Shown: positions 9,759 through 16,363, counted from the stretch's first letter. The stretch is DNA of 18,600 bases from Bacillus sp. AFS037270 (GCF_002585305.1 NZ_NUNF01000080.1:1-18600); one strand, 5' to 3'. Notes: a model not told the origin generated them from the sequence alone. Translations and numbers: made by a program.

Positions 9759-9764
9759 TATAAT
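9759..9764 (+). promoter_or_regulatory. -10 box before the TerC gene
   Basis: A perfect TATAAT lies 33 bases upstream of the TTG start. No good -35 hexamer is found 16-18 bases upstream. The conserved elements of a yybP-ykoY manganese riboswitch, which often precedes this family, are not visible. Confidence 0.35.
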
Positions 9765-9796
9765 AACTTAGTTAGCTAATTCCAGAGGTGAATATT

Positions 9797-10462
9797 TTGG
9801 AGATTTTTGGTTTGTCTTTTGCGGTTCTTTTGGAGGTTATTTTAATCAATATTGTATTAAGTGGGGATAACGCTGTTGTAATCGCAATGGCATCACGTAA
9901 TGTTCCAAAGAAGCAACAAAAGAAAGCAATATTTTGGGGAACATTTGGAGCTATTATTTTACGATTAATATTTGCAATAGCAATTGTTTACCTACTTGGC
10001 TTACCTTTCGTAACTTTTGTAGGTGGTCTTCTTCTAGTGTATATTGCCATAAAACTTCTAATAGATGATGATGATGAAGACAATCATAGAGAAGGAGCTT
10101 CAAGTTTAATTTCCGCTGTAAAAACAATTATTACTGCGGATGCAATAATGTCCCTTGATAATGTCCTAGCTATTGCTGGTGCGGTTGAAGGAAATATAGC
10201 CGGTATAATTATTGGAGTTATTGTTAGTATTCCTCTAGTTGTTTTTGGTAGCCAATTAATATTAAAAGCATTGGAAAAGTATCCAATCATCTCATATGTA
10301 GGTGCTGGAATATTAGCTTGGACAGCAGGTGAAATGATGGTTGGAGAACCAAAATTTGAGTATATTCTTCCACACGATTTACATTTATTGATTCCTACTG
10401 CTAGTGCTGTTCTTGTCATTGGTTTTGGATATTTAACTAATAAGATAAAAACAGCTAGTTAA
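9797..10462 (+). CDS. TerC-family integral membrane protein (YjbE-like)
   Basis: A 221-residue polytopic membrane protein with about seven helices. The two inverted half-repeats each carry the family's acidic metal-site motif: SGDNAVVIAMA with Asp24 and SLDNVLAIAGA with Asp121. An acidic loop (DDDDEDNHREG) separates the halves. TerC/YjbE proteins of Bacillus export or handle manganese, partly to metalate secreted enzymes. I choose TTG 9797 because AGAGGTGA ends 5 bases before it and the product then begins MEIFGLS. A GTG at 9788 in the same frame overlaps that ribosome site. No terminator is evident between it and the racemase gene. Confidence 0.85.
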   Translation: MEIFGLSFAVLLEVILINIVLSGDNAVVIAMASRNVPKKQQKKAIFWGTFGAIILRLIFAIAIVYLLGLPFVTFVGGLLLVYIAIKLLIDDDDEDNHREGASSLISAVKTIITADAIMSLDNVLAIAGAVEGNIAGIIIGVIVSIPLVVFGSQLILKALEKYPIISYVGAGILAWTAGEMMVGEPKFEYILPHDLHLLIPTASAVLVIGFGYLTNKIKTAS

Positions 10463-10549
10463 GAAAAATTGAAACGGATGCGGGTTAATAAAATAAGAAT
10501 GTAAGATAAACAATCAAGATTAAAACTAAACCTTTTTGTCGTCGAAATA

Positions 10550-10578
10550 TTGACTCAAATCAAAATTCTAATTAACAT
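10550..10578 (+). promoter_or_regulatory. possible sigma-A promoter of the first racemase
   Basis: TTGACT (10550-10555), a 17-base spacer and TAACAT (10573-10578) lie about 40 bases before the racemase start. The -10 is weak (4 of 6). Confidence 0.35.
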
Positions 10579-10617
10579 ATACTAATATTTAATAATACCT
10601 GATAAGGGACTGATAGC

Positions 10618-11325
10618 ATGAAAAAGGTTGGAATTGTTGGAGGCATAGGACCAGAAGCAACAGTAGATTATTACCAATCAATAATCTATAAATTTCAAGA
10701 AAAGATTGGTAGTAAAGAAGTTTTACCAGAACTCTTTATTAATAGTATTAATATGTACAAGATGTTTAATTTGCTTATGAACGGAGAGACAGAAGAGGTA
10801 ATTAATTACCTAACGGATGCTGTTCAAAAATTAGAAAGTGTTGGGGCTGACTTTGTGGTAATGTGTGGAAACACACCACATATTGTATTTGAACAAATTC
10901 AACAAAAAGTCCAAGTGCCTATGATAAGCATTGTAGAAGAAACATACTTAAAAGCTCAGGATTTAAGATTAAGGAAGATTGGTCTTATTGGAACTAAGTT
11001 TACGATGGAGAATGATTTTTTTATAAAACCATTTATTTCTAATAACATAGAGATGGTAGTACCCAACCAATCGGAACAGGAATACATCCATAGAAAAATT
11101 GTTGAAGAATTAGAAAATGGCATCGTGAACAAGGAAACAAAGGAAAGTTTTTTAAGTATAATCAATCAAATGATTAATAGAGACGGTATACAAGGAATCG
11201 TATTGGGTTGCACAGAACTTCCTATGATAATTAAAAATGAGGATTTAAATATCCATTCATTAAATACCGCAGAAATTCACATTCATAAGATTGTCAATAC
11301 CATTTTTTTGGACAAAACAAATTGA
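10618..11325 (+). CDS. aspartate/glutamate racemase-family protein
   Basis: A 235-residue PLP-independent amino-acid racemase. KVGIVGGIGPEATVDYYQ at the N-terminus is the family signature. The two catalytic cysteines are Cys83 in VVMCGNTPH and Cys198 in VLGCTELP. They abstract and return the alpha proton of aspartate or glutamate. The first cysteine context is MCGNT rather than the usual MACNT seen in the second racemase of this window, so specificity may differ. The sequence differs widely from the gene at 15616, so they are not recent duplicates. No regulator is adjacent, and it probably forms its own unit between the promoter at 10550 and the terminator at 11361. Confidence 0.85.
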   Translation: MKKVGIVGGIGPEATVDYYQSIIYKFQEKIGSKEVLPELFINSINMYKMFNLLMNGETEEVINYLTDAVQKLESVGADFVVMCGNTPHIVFEQIQQKVQVPMISIVEETYLKAQDLRLRKIGLIGTKFTMENDFFIKPFISNNIEMVVPNQSEQEYIHRKIVEELENGIVNKETKESFLSIINQMINRDGIQGIVLGCTELPMIIKNEDLNIHSLNTAEIHIHKIVNTIFLDKTN

Positions 11326-11360
11326 CCTCATTGAACTATAGAGGGCATATGTTTAATAAG

Positions 11361-11382
11361 AGTCGCTGCGACGACTTTTTTT
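11361..11382 (+). terminator. terminator after the first racemase
   Basis: AGTCG-6 bases-CGACT followed by a T-run. The stem is short but GC-rich. Confidence 0.7.
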
Positions 11383-11524
11383 GTTCCACAAACGGTCAAG
11401 TATAAAAAGAAATACTAATTAAATGAAAAAATTAAGGATGGGAGTTCGTAAGGGACAATAAATGGTGAACTGACGTGTGCGTTGATTCGTTGATCAGCAC
11501 AATATTTCTGTATGGAGAATCAAA

Positions 11525-11555
11525 CAAAAAATCTTCCAAGACGGAAGATTTTTTT
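11525..11555. terminator. terminator shared at the trmL 3' end
   Basis: AAAAAATCTTCC (to 11537) and GGAAGATTTTTTT (11543-11555) form a near-perfect stem. On the minus strand it directly follows trmL. A- and T-runs on both sides make it bidirectional. Confidence 0.85.
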
Positions 11556-12024
11556 ATCCTAAATTGGGAAATCCTTGCTGGCGCAAAGCCTCATATACCA
11601 ATATAGCAGCTGTATTCGAAAGGTTCAGTGATCGAACATTATCATTCATTGGTATTCTCAAAAAGTGATCTTTATTTTTTTTAAGTAAATCTTTTGGTAA
11701 ACCGGTTGTTTCTTTTCCAAACATAAAATAATGTTCTTTTGATACATCACTGAAATCAAAGGATGAATGTGGTTTTTCACCAAACGTCTCAATATAGTAA
11801 AACTCACCTTGATTTTTTGAAAAAAAGTCATCCAATGAGTCATAATACGTTATGTTTACAAGATGCCAGAAATCTAAACCAGATTGTTTTATCATCTTTT
11901 CATCTGTTGAAAAGCCAAGTGGTCGGATTAAATGCAAGGCTGTTTCCGTTGCGGCACAAGTACGTGCGATATTTGCGGTATTAGCCGGAATTTCAGGTTG
12001 ATATAGTACAACATGTATTGCCAA
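11554..12024 (-). CDS. trmL: tRNA (cytidine(34)-2'-O)-methyltransferase
   Basis: A 156-residue SPOUT methyltransferase, the CspR/TrmL family, which methylates the ribose of the wobble base C34 or U34 in tRNA-Leu using S-adenosylmethionine. The family features are in order: VVLYQPEIPANTANIARTC at the start, HLIRPLGFS and SGLDFWHLV, the SAM-knot segments MFGKETTGLP, and RIPMNDNVRSLNLSNTAAIL. The start is TTG 12022-12024, six bases after GAGGTGA. The first motif normally reads NTGN; here it is NTAN, with Ala17 replacing a conserved glycine, which might affect activity. The length is normal. It is a housekeeping gene that stands alone. Confidence 0.93.
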   Translation of the reverse strand: MAIHVVLYQPEIPANTANIARTCAATETALHLIRPLGFSTDEKMIKQSGLDFWHLVNITYYDSLDDFFSKNQGEFYYIETFGEKPHSSFDFSDVSKEHYFMFGKETTGLPKDLLKKNKDHFLRIPMNDNVRSLNLSNTAAILVYEALRQQGFPNLG

Positions 12025-12058
12025 GAATGGTCACCTCTATCTTTATTTTACCCTCCAA

Positions 12059-12067
12059 ATTATAGCA
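12059..12067 (-). promoter_or_regulatory. extended -10 promoter of trmL
   Basis: On the minus strand TGCTATAAT gives a perfect -10 with the TGn extension, 35 bases before the TTG start. No strong -35 is present, as is common for extended -10 promoters. Confidence 0.6.
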
Positions 12068-12085
12068 TACAGATTGTGAAGATAT

Positions 12086-12110
12086 GTACTTACGCTAATT
12101 GGAGCAAGAG
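12086..12110 (+). repeat. dispersed intergenic repeat, copy B (diverged)
   Basis: GTACTTACGCTAATTGGAGC then AAGAG. It shares TTA..CTAA...G.GCAAGAG with copy D at 17333 and GTACTTA with copy A. It lies just upstream of the trmL promoter. Confidence 0.35.
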
Positions 12111-12151
12111 TGAAAAAAAGCGCGTATCTTGACTGCCTTGCTATTTTATTG

Positions 12152-12273
12152 CTAAAAATATGCTTCTAATGTTTGCGGCGAAAAGCCTTCAATACGTTTA
12201 GCAGTGGTCCATCCTCGACCAAATGGCATTCGACCTTAGGTTCATTTTTTAATATTGATTTTATATAAGTCAA
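12152..12273 (-). other. protein-like overlapping short frames, nature uncertain
   Basis: This is the only coding-like material in the gap between trmL and the DUF6241-like gene. One frame (12152-12229, starts ATG, 25 residues) reads RGWTTAKRIEGFSPQTLEAY, which resembles the N-terminal SAM-like region of tyrosine recombinases. The overlapping frame (12166-12273, possible TTG start, 35 residues) reads ILKNEPKVECHLVEDGPLLN, which is also protein-like. Both cannot be right. Neither has a clear ribosome site. It is either a recombinase scrap or a tiny gene. Confidence 0.2.
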
Positions 12274-12319
12274 AAAAATAAGCCCTGGTTGGACCCAGAG
12301 CCTATCCGTATGGCTTATT
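12271..12319 (-). terminator. terminator of the DUF6241-like gene
   Basis: AATAAGCC (12277-12284) pairs with GGCTTATT (12312-12319), with an inner CTGG/CCAG stem. On the minus strand it is followed by seven T residues. Confidence 0.75.
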
Positions 12320-12334
12320 GCCAATCTCTTATAT

Positions 12335-12946
12335 TTATTTGTAATCCCTCCTTACCAAAGAATGCTCGATGTATTTCTGTTCCTCTTCAGTAGTTCTTAC
12401 TTTCAATACTGGACTTTCGCTTGGCTCAGTATGGTCACCTTTTAAATCCCTAATTGTCAGATAGTCATCTTCGAAATTAGAGAAGTCACCTTTTAACCAT
12501 TTATCTAAGATCCTTGGATAAGGTTCGGAAGCTTTTAGTTCAACTGCCTTGTTTTTCAAATATTGAAGGTTAGCTCGGTCAAACTGTATTCTTTTAACAT
12601 CCACTGTTAGTGGAATACGATAGTTTTCTTCTCCTCTAAACTCAAGCTTCTGAAGAGCTATCGTTATCATTCCGTAGTAGAAGATGTCATCATTCTTCAC
12701 ATTACTCTCTATTTTATAAAAGTTTTTTTCTGCTTTATCTAATTCAGCTTTGCTAATTTTAGGAACTTGTTGAGTAGCAGTTGTGGTAGCTGTTTCCGTT
12801 TTATTTACTTCAGTCTTACTAACTTTAGGTTTAGTAGGAACGGTTGTTGCCTCTTCAGTTTTATCTCTATTGTAAGAGAAAATTTCGTATGCTCCTCCGA
12901 TCACTAATGCTAATCCAAGTCCTGCTGCAATTAAATTCTTTTTCAT
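12335..12946 (-). CDS. DUF6241-like anchored protein
   Basis: A 203-residue protein with an N-terminal signal anchor (MKKNLIAAGLGLALVIGGAY), so most of it faces outside the membrane. A Thr/Lys-rich linker follows, holding two versions of one 12-residue unit, PKVSKTEVNKTE and PKISKAELDKAE. The C-terminal region (YPRILDKWLKGDFSNFEDDY, then TEEEQKYIE) resembles the Bacillus DUF6241 family, whose function is not known. The ATG has GGGGGA at proper spacing. It has its own terminator and stands between trmL and a DUF3231 gene on the same strand. The family call rests on memory of the C-terminal pattern and is moderate. Confidence 0.65.
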   Translation of the reverse strand: MKKNLIAAGLGLALVIGGAYEIFSYNRDKTEEATTVPTKPKVSKTEVNKTETATTTATQQVPKISKAELDKAEKNFYKIESNVKNDDIFYYGMITIALQKLEFRGEENYRIPLTVDVKRIQFDRANLQYLKNKAVELKASEPYPRILDKWLKGDFSNFEDDYLTIRDLKGDHTEPSESPVLKVRTTEEEQKYIEHSLVRRDYK

Positions 12947-13182
12947 TGATGCTCCCCCGTAAATTTACAACTTTCTGTGGAAAGTCATTTCTTTAGTTTA
13001 CCATATGTTTTCTCCACAGTACCATCCTATAAATTCAGAAATAGTTTTGAACTTAATTAATGTTCCTGTCTCAATGGATCAGTATATAAAATATGCGATT
13101 TTCCTTTCTATATAGAGGGAGTTTAGTTGAAGAAGGAATAACTACTTTATGTTGGAATTATCCATTAAATTAAGAAGCTAAT

Positions 13183-13215
13183 TAAAAATATACCCCTCAC
13201 TAATGAGGGGTATAT
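13183..13215 (-). terminator. terminator of the minus-strand DUF3231 gene
   Basis: A perfect 12-base stem ATATACCCCTCA / TGAGGGGTATAT with a 4-base loop, followed by TTTTT on the minus strand. It begins directly after the stop codon. Confidence 0.9.
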
Positions 13216-13216
13216 C

Positions 13217-14221
13217 TTATTTATCTTGTGCAAGTTCTTTTCTATTTGGAGCAAGTGGTGGCTGTTCTAACCACTTGTTTTTCACCATAATATCGAACCA
13301 GTTTTTGGTAATTCTTAATGATTTTATAATTGCTTTTTCGTAAGCTACAGCTAGGTCTGTTCGCATGGCTCCTGCTAGACCTGTCCCGTAATATACTTGT
13401 GCAGTTTGAGCCAAGAAACCCATATGATACAACATTAATTTATCTGAAAAAGGAGAGTCTTTTGACGTTGTAACCTCTGATTCCCACGACATTGGAACTG
13501 GCAAATTATCCTTGTGCATAATTTTTGAAAGGGCTTGTAGGTTTTCATCTGCGGCTTTTTCTAATTCCTCAAAAAACTTTCTTACTTCCGCCGATTCTGT
13601 GACTTGACTGAATCCGATTGATAGAGCTTTTGCCATTATGCCCTTTTTAATGTTAAGAGAAATACTGATTATTTCTGAAGCAGATAAAAGTCTGCCTTTT
13701 CCGAAGAATCCATCTGTAAAATCTTTAGTAGAAATAAATTCAGGGCTCTCGTTAGGATAAAAATAGGGGTCTCTTTGGAATTTTCCTTTTTTTAGCAATA
13801 ACTCAATGGTTAAATCGTACATACTTTTTGCATCATTATCACATGAATTGTAAAATTCCCGTATGTCCTTTCTTACTGAAACACTAAAAGCAGTTGCGTG
13901 ACCCAACAAACCATGTATAGACATAATATGTAAATAATTTAAGCAGAATGTGTCAGAAAACAATCTCTCTGCACTTTTATTAAGGTCGGACTCAGTAAAT
14001 CCAATGGGAACTGGAAATCCATCCTTCTCAATGAAGGAAACAAGCTGCATCTTTTGCTTTTCCCATGTCTCTATGGCTATTTCAAAAACTTTTTTTATGG
14101 AATCGTCTTCTAAAATAGAAATCATATACCTATTTACTATCTCGGACATTGTTCCGTTGACATACTCCCCCCATAGTGTTCCTATTTCGGAAGATGTAAG
14201 TTTTAAATTATCATTTTCCAA
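13217..14221 (-). CDS. DUF3231 protein, two tandem domains
   Basis: A 334-residue protein of two related helical halves, about residues 7-160 and 178-325. Each has the order FS-D-x-F/L, a helix with G, then R-x-D (RLFSDTFCLNYLHIMSIHG...VRKDI; PFSDKLMLYHMGFLAQTAQ...MRTDL). It ends WLEQPPLAPNRKEL, the family's closing motif. DUF3231 proteins are frequent in Bacillus spore formers and have a ferritin-like helical bundle; some are annotated as coat-like, but the function is not established. The start is TTG 14219-14221 after AAGAGGTGA. A paralog is at 17524 and a third copy's tail at 14333. Confidence 0.85.
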   Translation of the reverse strand: MENDNLKLTSSEIGTLWGEYVNGTMSEIVNRYMISILEDDSIKKVFEIAIETWEKQKMQLVSFIEKDGFPVPIGFTESDLNKSAERLFSDTFCLNYLHIMSIHGLLGHATAFSVSVRKDIREFYNSCDNDAKSMYDLTIELLLKKGKFQRDPYFYPNESPEFISTKDFTDGFFGKGRLLSASEIISISLNIKKGIMAKALSIGFSQVTESAEVRKFFEELEKAADENLQALSKIMHKDNLPVPMSWESEVTTSKDSPFSDKLMLYHMGFLAQTAQVYYGTGLAGAMRTDLAVAYEKAIIKSLRITKNWFDIMVKNKWLEQPPLAPNRKELAQDK

Positions 14222-14332
14222 TTGTTCTCACCTCTTCAGTATCTTTTACTAATACAGAAATAGGTATGCATTTCTTTGGACTTAAACCTTTAGATTATTA
14301 GTAGAGTTTCTTGTTGAACTCCCTCAGTTTAT

Positions 14333-14505
14333 GGTACAACTGTTAGTCAAAATCCTAGAGGAGATATTAGTGCAATGTATACCAGGCTATCCTTCAGATG
14401 TATTCTGAAGATAGAGCTAATCTCATGATTAAAAATGGATGGTTGGAACAGCCTCCAATGGCATCCGATAGAGATGAATTAATAAGAAAAAAGAATCAGT
14501 TGTAA
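14333..14505 (+). pseudogene. C-terminal remnant of a third DUF3231 gene
   Basis: The first frame reads GTTVSQNPRGDISAMYTRL, then after one lost base the second frame (from about 14401) reads SEDRANLMIKNGWLEQPPMA and ends RKKNQL. This matches the last 55-60 residues of DUF3231 proteins, for example AEDGASIMINNGWFERPPQS in the gene at 17524. Everything upstream has been lost. It is on the strand opposite to the neighbouring complete DUF3231 gene, so it is a separate copy and not a duplicate end. Confidence 0.85.
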
Positions 14506-14514
14506 ATCACATTT

Positions 14515-14551
14515 AAAGTCCTTCTGCATTTAACAGTAGGGACTTTTTTTT
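14515..14551 (+). terminator. terminator of the DUF3231 remnant
   Basis: AAAGTCC...CTG pairs with CAG...GGACTTT around a short loop, followed by a run of T. It survives although its gene is gone. Confidence 0.75.
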
Positions 14552-14590
14552 ATATCATGATGAATTATGTTTAATATATTGTGAAGAGTT

Positions 14591-14614
14591 GCACTTAAAC
14601 TAAAGGGTACTTTT
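14591..14614 (+). repeat. dispersed intergenic repeat, copy C
   Basis: GCACTTAAACTAAAGGGTAC then TTTT. It aligns with copy A (GTACTTAA-CTAACTGGGTGC) and is followed, like copy D, by GTTGAAGA and a terminator hairpin. Confidence 0.45.
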
Positions 14615-14632
14615 GTTGAAGAATATTTTTGA

Positions 14633-14670
14633 AGTCGATTCCATTTGGAAATCGGCTATTTTTTATTTTT
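14633..14670 (+). terminator. terminator hairpin following repeat copy C
   Basis: AGTCGATTCC (14633-14642) pairs with GGAAATCGGCT (14647-14657) with one bulge and one G-U pair, then a T-run. No intact gene precedes it. Confidence 0.65.
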
Positions 14671-14694
14671 AGGTGTCATAATTTAAAGATATGA

Positions 14695-14877
14695 AGTAAT
14701 GGAATAGCTACCATTTCAAGAAGTACGTTCACTGGAAACACCGCTGCGAGTGGTGGGGCTATAGCGAATATTCCTCCTGGTACATTCACTATTACTAATA
14801 GCACGATTTCTAACAATAGTGAACCGCAGATAACTGGTGTGCCTGACCCAGCTGATGATGAATCAAGTTCTGATTAG
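14695..14877 (+). pseudogene. fragment of a parallel beta-helix repeat protein
   Basis: A 60-codon open stretch without a start reads TISRSTFTGNTAASGGAIAN, then GTFTITNSTISNNSEPQITG, and ends in an acidic tail (PDPADDESSSD) at TAG. The spacing of TFTGNTA, SGGAIAN, TITNSTISNNS is the rung pattern of right-handed beta-helix (polymorphic outer-membrane/pectate-lyase-like) repeats, usually in large secreted proteins. Only about two rungs are left. The upstream in-frame TGA at 14692 closes it. It is either the 3' end of a lost large gene or an insertion scrap. Confidence 0.5.
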
Positions 14878-14933
14878 GATCACTATTCCTTATCACAACC
14901 ACTCTTAAAAATATGGGAAATATAAAGATTAGC

Positions 14934-15053
14934 TTAAAAATCAAAAAAGTTAGTCTTTTTTCTTATTTCAAATTGTACTAACCTTTTAGTAGAATAAACA
15001 CAAAGCCGGAAATGGCAGCCAGCTCTTATATCCAGACCAATGACTGGATTCAT
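14934..15053 (-). pseudogene. IS110-family transposase, N-terminal remnant
   Basis: The minus-strand ATG at 15051-15053 follows AGGAGGAGGATTTAGAA. It opens with MNPVIGLDI, the start of IS110 DEDD transposases, where GLDI carries the first catalytic Asp. After residue 9 the sequence departs from the family (RAGCHFRLCVYSTK) and stops after 39 residues, against about 400 in an intact enzyme. The catalytic core and the serine domain are gone. Either an internal deletion joined the left end to the right end of the element, or an unrelated piece was joined. Confidence 0.6.
14943..14983 (-). terminator. possible terminator at the remnant's 3' side
   Basis: AGTTAGT (14948-14954) and ACTAACC (14977-14983) can pair over a 22-base loop; on the minus strand this is followed by six T residues. 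The loop is long, so this is tentative. Confidence 0.35.
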
Positions 15054-15245
15054 TTCTAAATCCTCCTCCTGAACAGGTAATTTGCCAGTACCCCTATTTC
15101 CTCCATGCAGTGTCACAGCTTCACTTGTTATACGAGATCAAAGTCCCAACCAGCCTCAATCATTTTTCTACTAGTAGGGGGCGAACCGTTTAGCTGACGG
15201 GGGAGAAGCCCTACGGGCAGTTACGTTCTTCCCTGGCTACTGCTA
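15054..15245 (-). ncRNA. candidate IS110 bridge RNA (left-end non-coding region)
   Basis: In the IS110 subgroup the sequence just before the transposase encodes the bridge RNA that pairs with donor and target DNA. This stretch occupies that place and is GC-richer and more structured than its surroundings. Stems visible are GTAGGG/CCCTAC (15174-15179 with 15209-15214), an inner CCGT/ACGG (15186-15189 with 15197-15200), and GCAGT/ACTGC (15217-15221 with 15239-15243). GCCC-TAC-GGGC at 15208-15218 competes with the outer stem. The match is by position and structure only; no covariance model was run. Confidence 0.4.
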
Positions 15246-15271
15246 TAATAAGACCATAAAAAATTGGTCAA
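15245..15271 (-). promoter_or_regulatory. possible promoter driving the candidate bridge RNA
   Basis: On the minus strand TTGACC (plus 15266-15271) is followed by TATTAT after 15 bases, or by TATAGC after 18. Neither spacing is ideal. Confidence 0.3.
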
Positions 15272-15290
15272 CCAGAAATATCTGGTGACC
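15256..15290 (-). terminator. strong hairpin with minus-strand T-run
   Basis: GGTCA-A-CCAGA (15266-15276) pairs with TCTGG-TGACC (15281-15290) with one bulged base and a 4-base loop. On the minus strand TTTTTT follows, as in a terminator. The same hairpin contains the possible -35 of the candidate bridge RNA. Confidence 0.5.
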
Positions 15291-15521
15291 TTATAATACG
15301 ACCGGGGAGGTTAGTTCAAGTACAATACTTCACAAGGTATAGAAAACAGTTCGGATGGACTTTATGAGGGCTGCTACATAACTTAGGTTAACTATTAATG
15401 GTTTGTAAGAAGTCGTTCGAGAATTTGAAGGGAAATGTTTCAGTGGAAAGTCGGTAAATAAACTTATTTCAAACGAAGCTTTATCATTAGCAAGGTTATC
15501 AATTTATTGTTTCTATCCGTG
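15291..15521. other. intergenic, no gene recognised
   Basis: All frames are interrupted. The short piece FTRYRKQFGWTL (around 15330-15365) is protein-like but has no start or family match. AGGTTAG at 15308 and TACAAT at 15321 repeat, in inverted order, the sequence at 14972-14984. Confidence 0.3.
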
Positions 15522-15567
15522 TATAGATTATTTCTATAACTCAGCTCCTATTATAAAAATTATAATA
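15522..15567 (+). promoter_or_regulatory. paired dyads before racemase-lysR, likely LysR sites
   Basis: Two dyads lie upstream of the racemase: TATAGA-5-TCTATA (15522-15538) and TATTATAA-AAA-TTATAATA (15549-15567). Both contain the T-N11-A pattern of LysR-type binding boxes, and their centres are 28 bases apart, as for recognition and activation sites. TTATAATAAAG also occurs twice, at 15560 and 15594, the second copy running into the ribosome site. Confidence 0.5.
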
Positions 15568-15615
15568 AAGTAAAAATCAGTTTATTAAAACTTTTATAAT
15601 AAAGCGGTGAAAAAA

Positions 15616-16320
15616 ATGAAAAAAATAGTTGGGATTATTGGTGGAATGGGACCATTAGCAACTGTTGATTTAATGAATAAAATTATTTTTTATACATCTG
15701 CAAAGAAAGACCAGGATCATATCCATATTATCGCGGACAATTATTCACAAATACCTGATCGAACAACAGCTATTTTGGGAAAAGGCACAGATCCTACTCC
15801 TTTTATTATCCAATCAGCACAAAGACTAGAAAATGCAGGAGCGGATTTTCTGGTAATGGCTTGCAATACTGCTCACTATTACTTTAAATCAATAAAAAAA
15901 TCTGTTAATATCCCGATTCTACATATGCCTTTAGAAACAGCACACTTTTTACACGTAAATAATATTAGAAATGTAGGTTTGTTAGCAACTGATGGAACTA
16001 TAAATACAAAACTGTATCAACGTAGTTGTCAATCCTATAATATTAATGTCATTGAGCCTGATATGCAAATGCAAAAAGAAGTGATGGAAGGAATATATGC
16101 TATTAAAGGGAGTGATTTAGAGAAAGGGCGTTTATACCTTTCGAAAGTAGCTAATAAATTAATAAAAAGAGGAGCAGAAGCTATAATAGCAGGTTGTACA
16201 GAGATTCCTCTTGTAATTAAATCATCCCAAGATATTGTTATCATTGACCCAACAGAAATTTTAGCCAAATCGGCAATTAAAGCAGCTACTGAGACAGAAT
16301 CAGCAGAAGCAATCGGGTAA
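15616..16320 (+). CDS. aspartate racemase-family protein
   Basis: A 234-residue PLP-independent racemase. The opening KIVGIIGGMGPLATVDLM and the two cysteines, Cys83 in VMACNTAH and Cys194 in IAGCTEIP, are complete. Asp/Glu racemases of this kind make D-amino acids for cell wall, spore or signalling use. I choose ATG 15616 over the in-frame GTG at 15607 because GGTGA at 15606-15610 is the ribosome site for the former. A LysR gene starts 43 bases after the stop on the same strand with no terminator between, so the two probably form an operon under the dyads at 15522-15567. Confidence 0.88.
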   Translation: MKKIVGIIGGMGPLATVDLMNKIIFYTSAKKDQDHIHIIADNYSQIPDRTTAILGKGTDPTPFIIQSAQRLENAGADFLVMACNTAHYYFKSIKKSVNIPILHMPLETAHFLHVNNIRNVGLLATDGTINTKLYQRSCQSYNINVIEPDMQMQKEVMEGIYAIKGSDLEKGRLYLSKVANKLIKRGAEAIIAGCTEIPLVIKSSQDIVIIDPTEILAKSAIKAATETESAEAIG

Positions 16321-16363
16321 ATTAGGTATACGCAATGGTGAACTAAAGTAAGGAGCAGTATAT

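Larger units (their letters stand above)
14934..15290 (-). mobile_element. IS110-family element remnant (about 0.36 kb)
   Basis: This remnant holds the truncated transposase start and its roughly 190-base non-coding leader. IS110 elements have no terminal inverted repeats, so its true ends cannot be fixed from the sequence. The right limit is placed at the hairpin 15266-15290 and the left limit at the truncated frame's stop. The bounds are inference. Confidence 0.5.

Noticed and set aside
9600..9796. yybP-ykoY manganese riboswitch before the TerC gene
   Set aside because: This family is often preceded by one, but the conserved riboswitch core could not be found in the sequence.
14255..14290. 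Sporulation sigma-G/E-like promoter before the minus-strand DUF3231 gene (CATACCTA on the minus strand)
   Set aside because: The -10-like element is partial and no matching -35 stands at proper distance.
14934..15116. A 60-residue protein reading through from 15116
   Set aside because: The upstream 21 codons are the leader of the IS110 transposase; the ribosome site AGGAGGAGG points to the ATG at 15051-15053.
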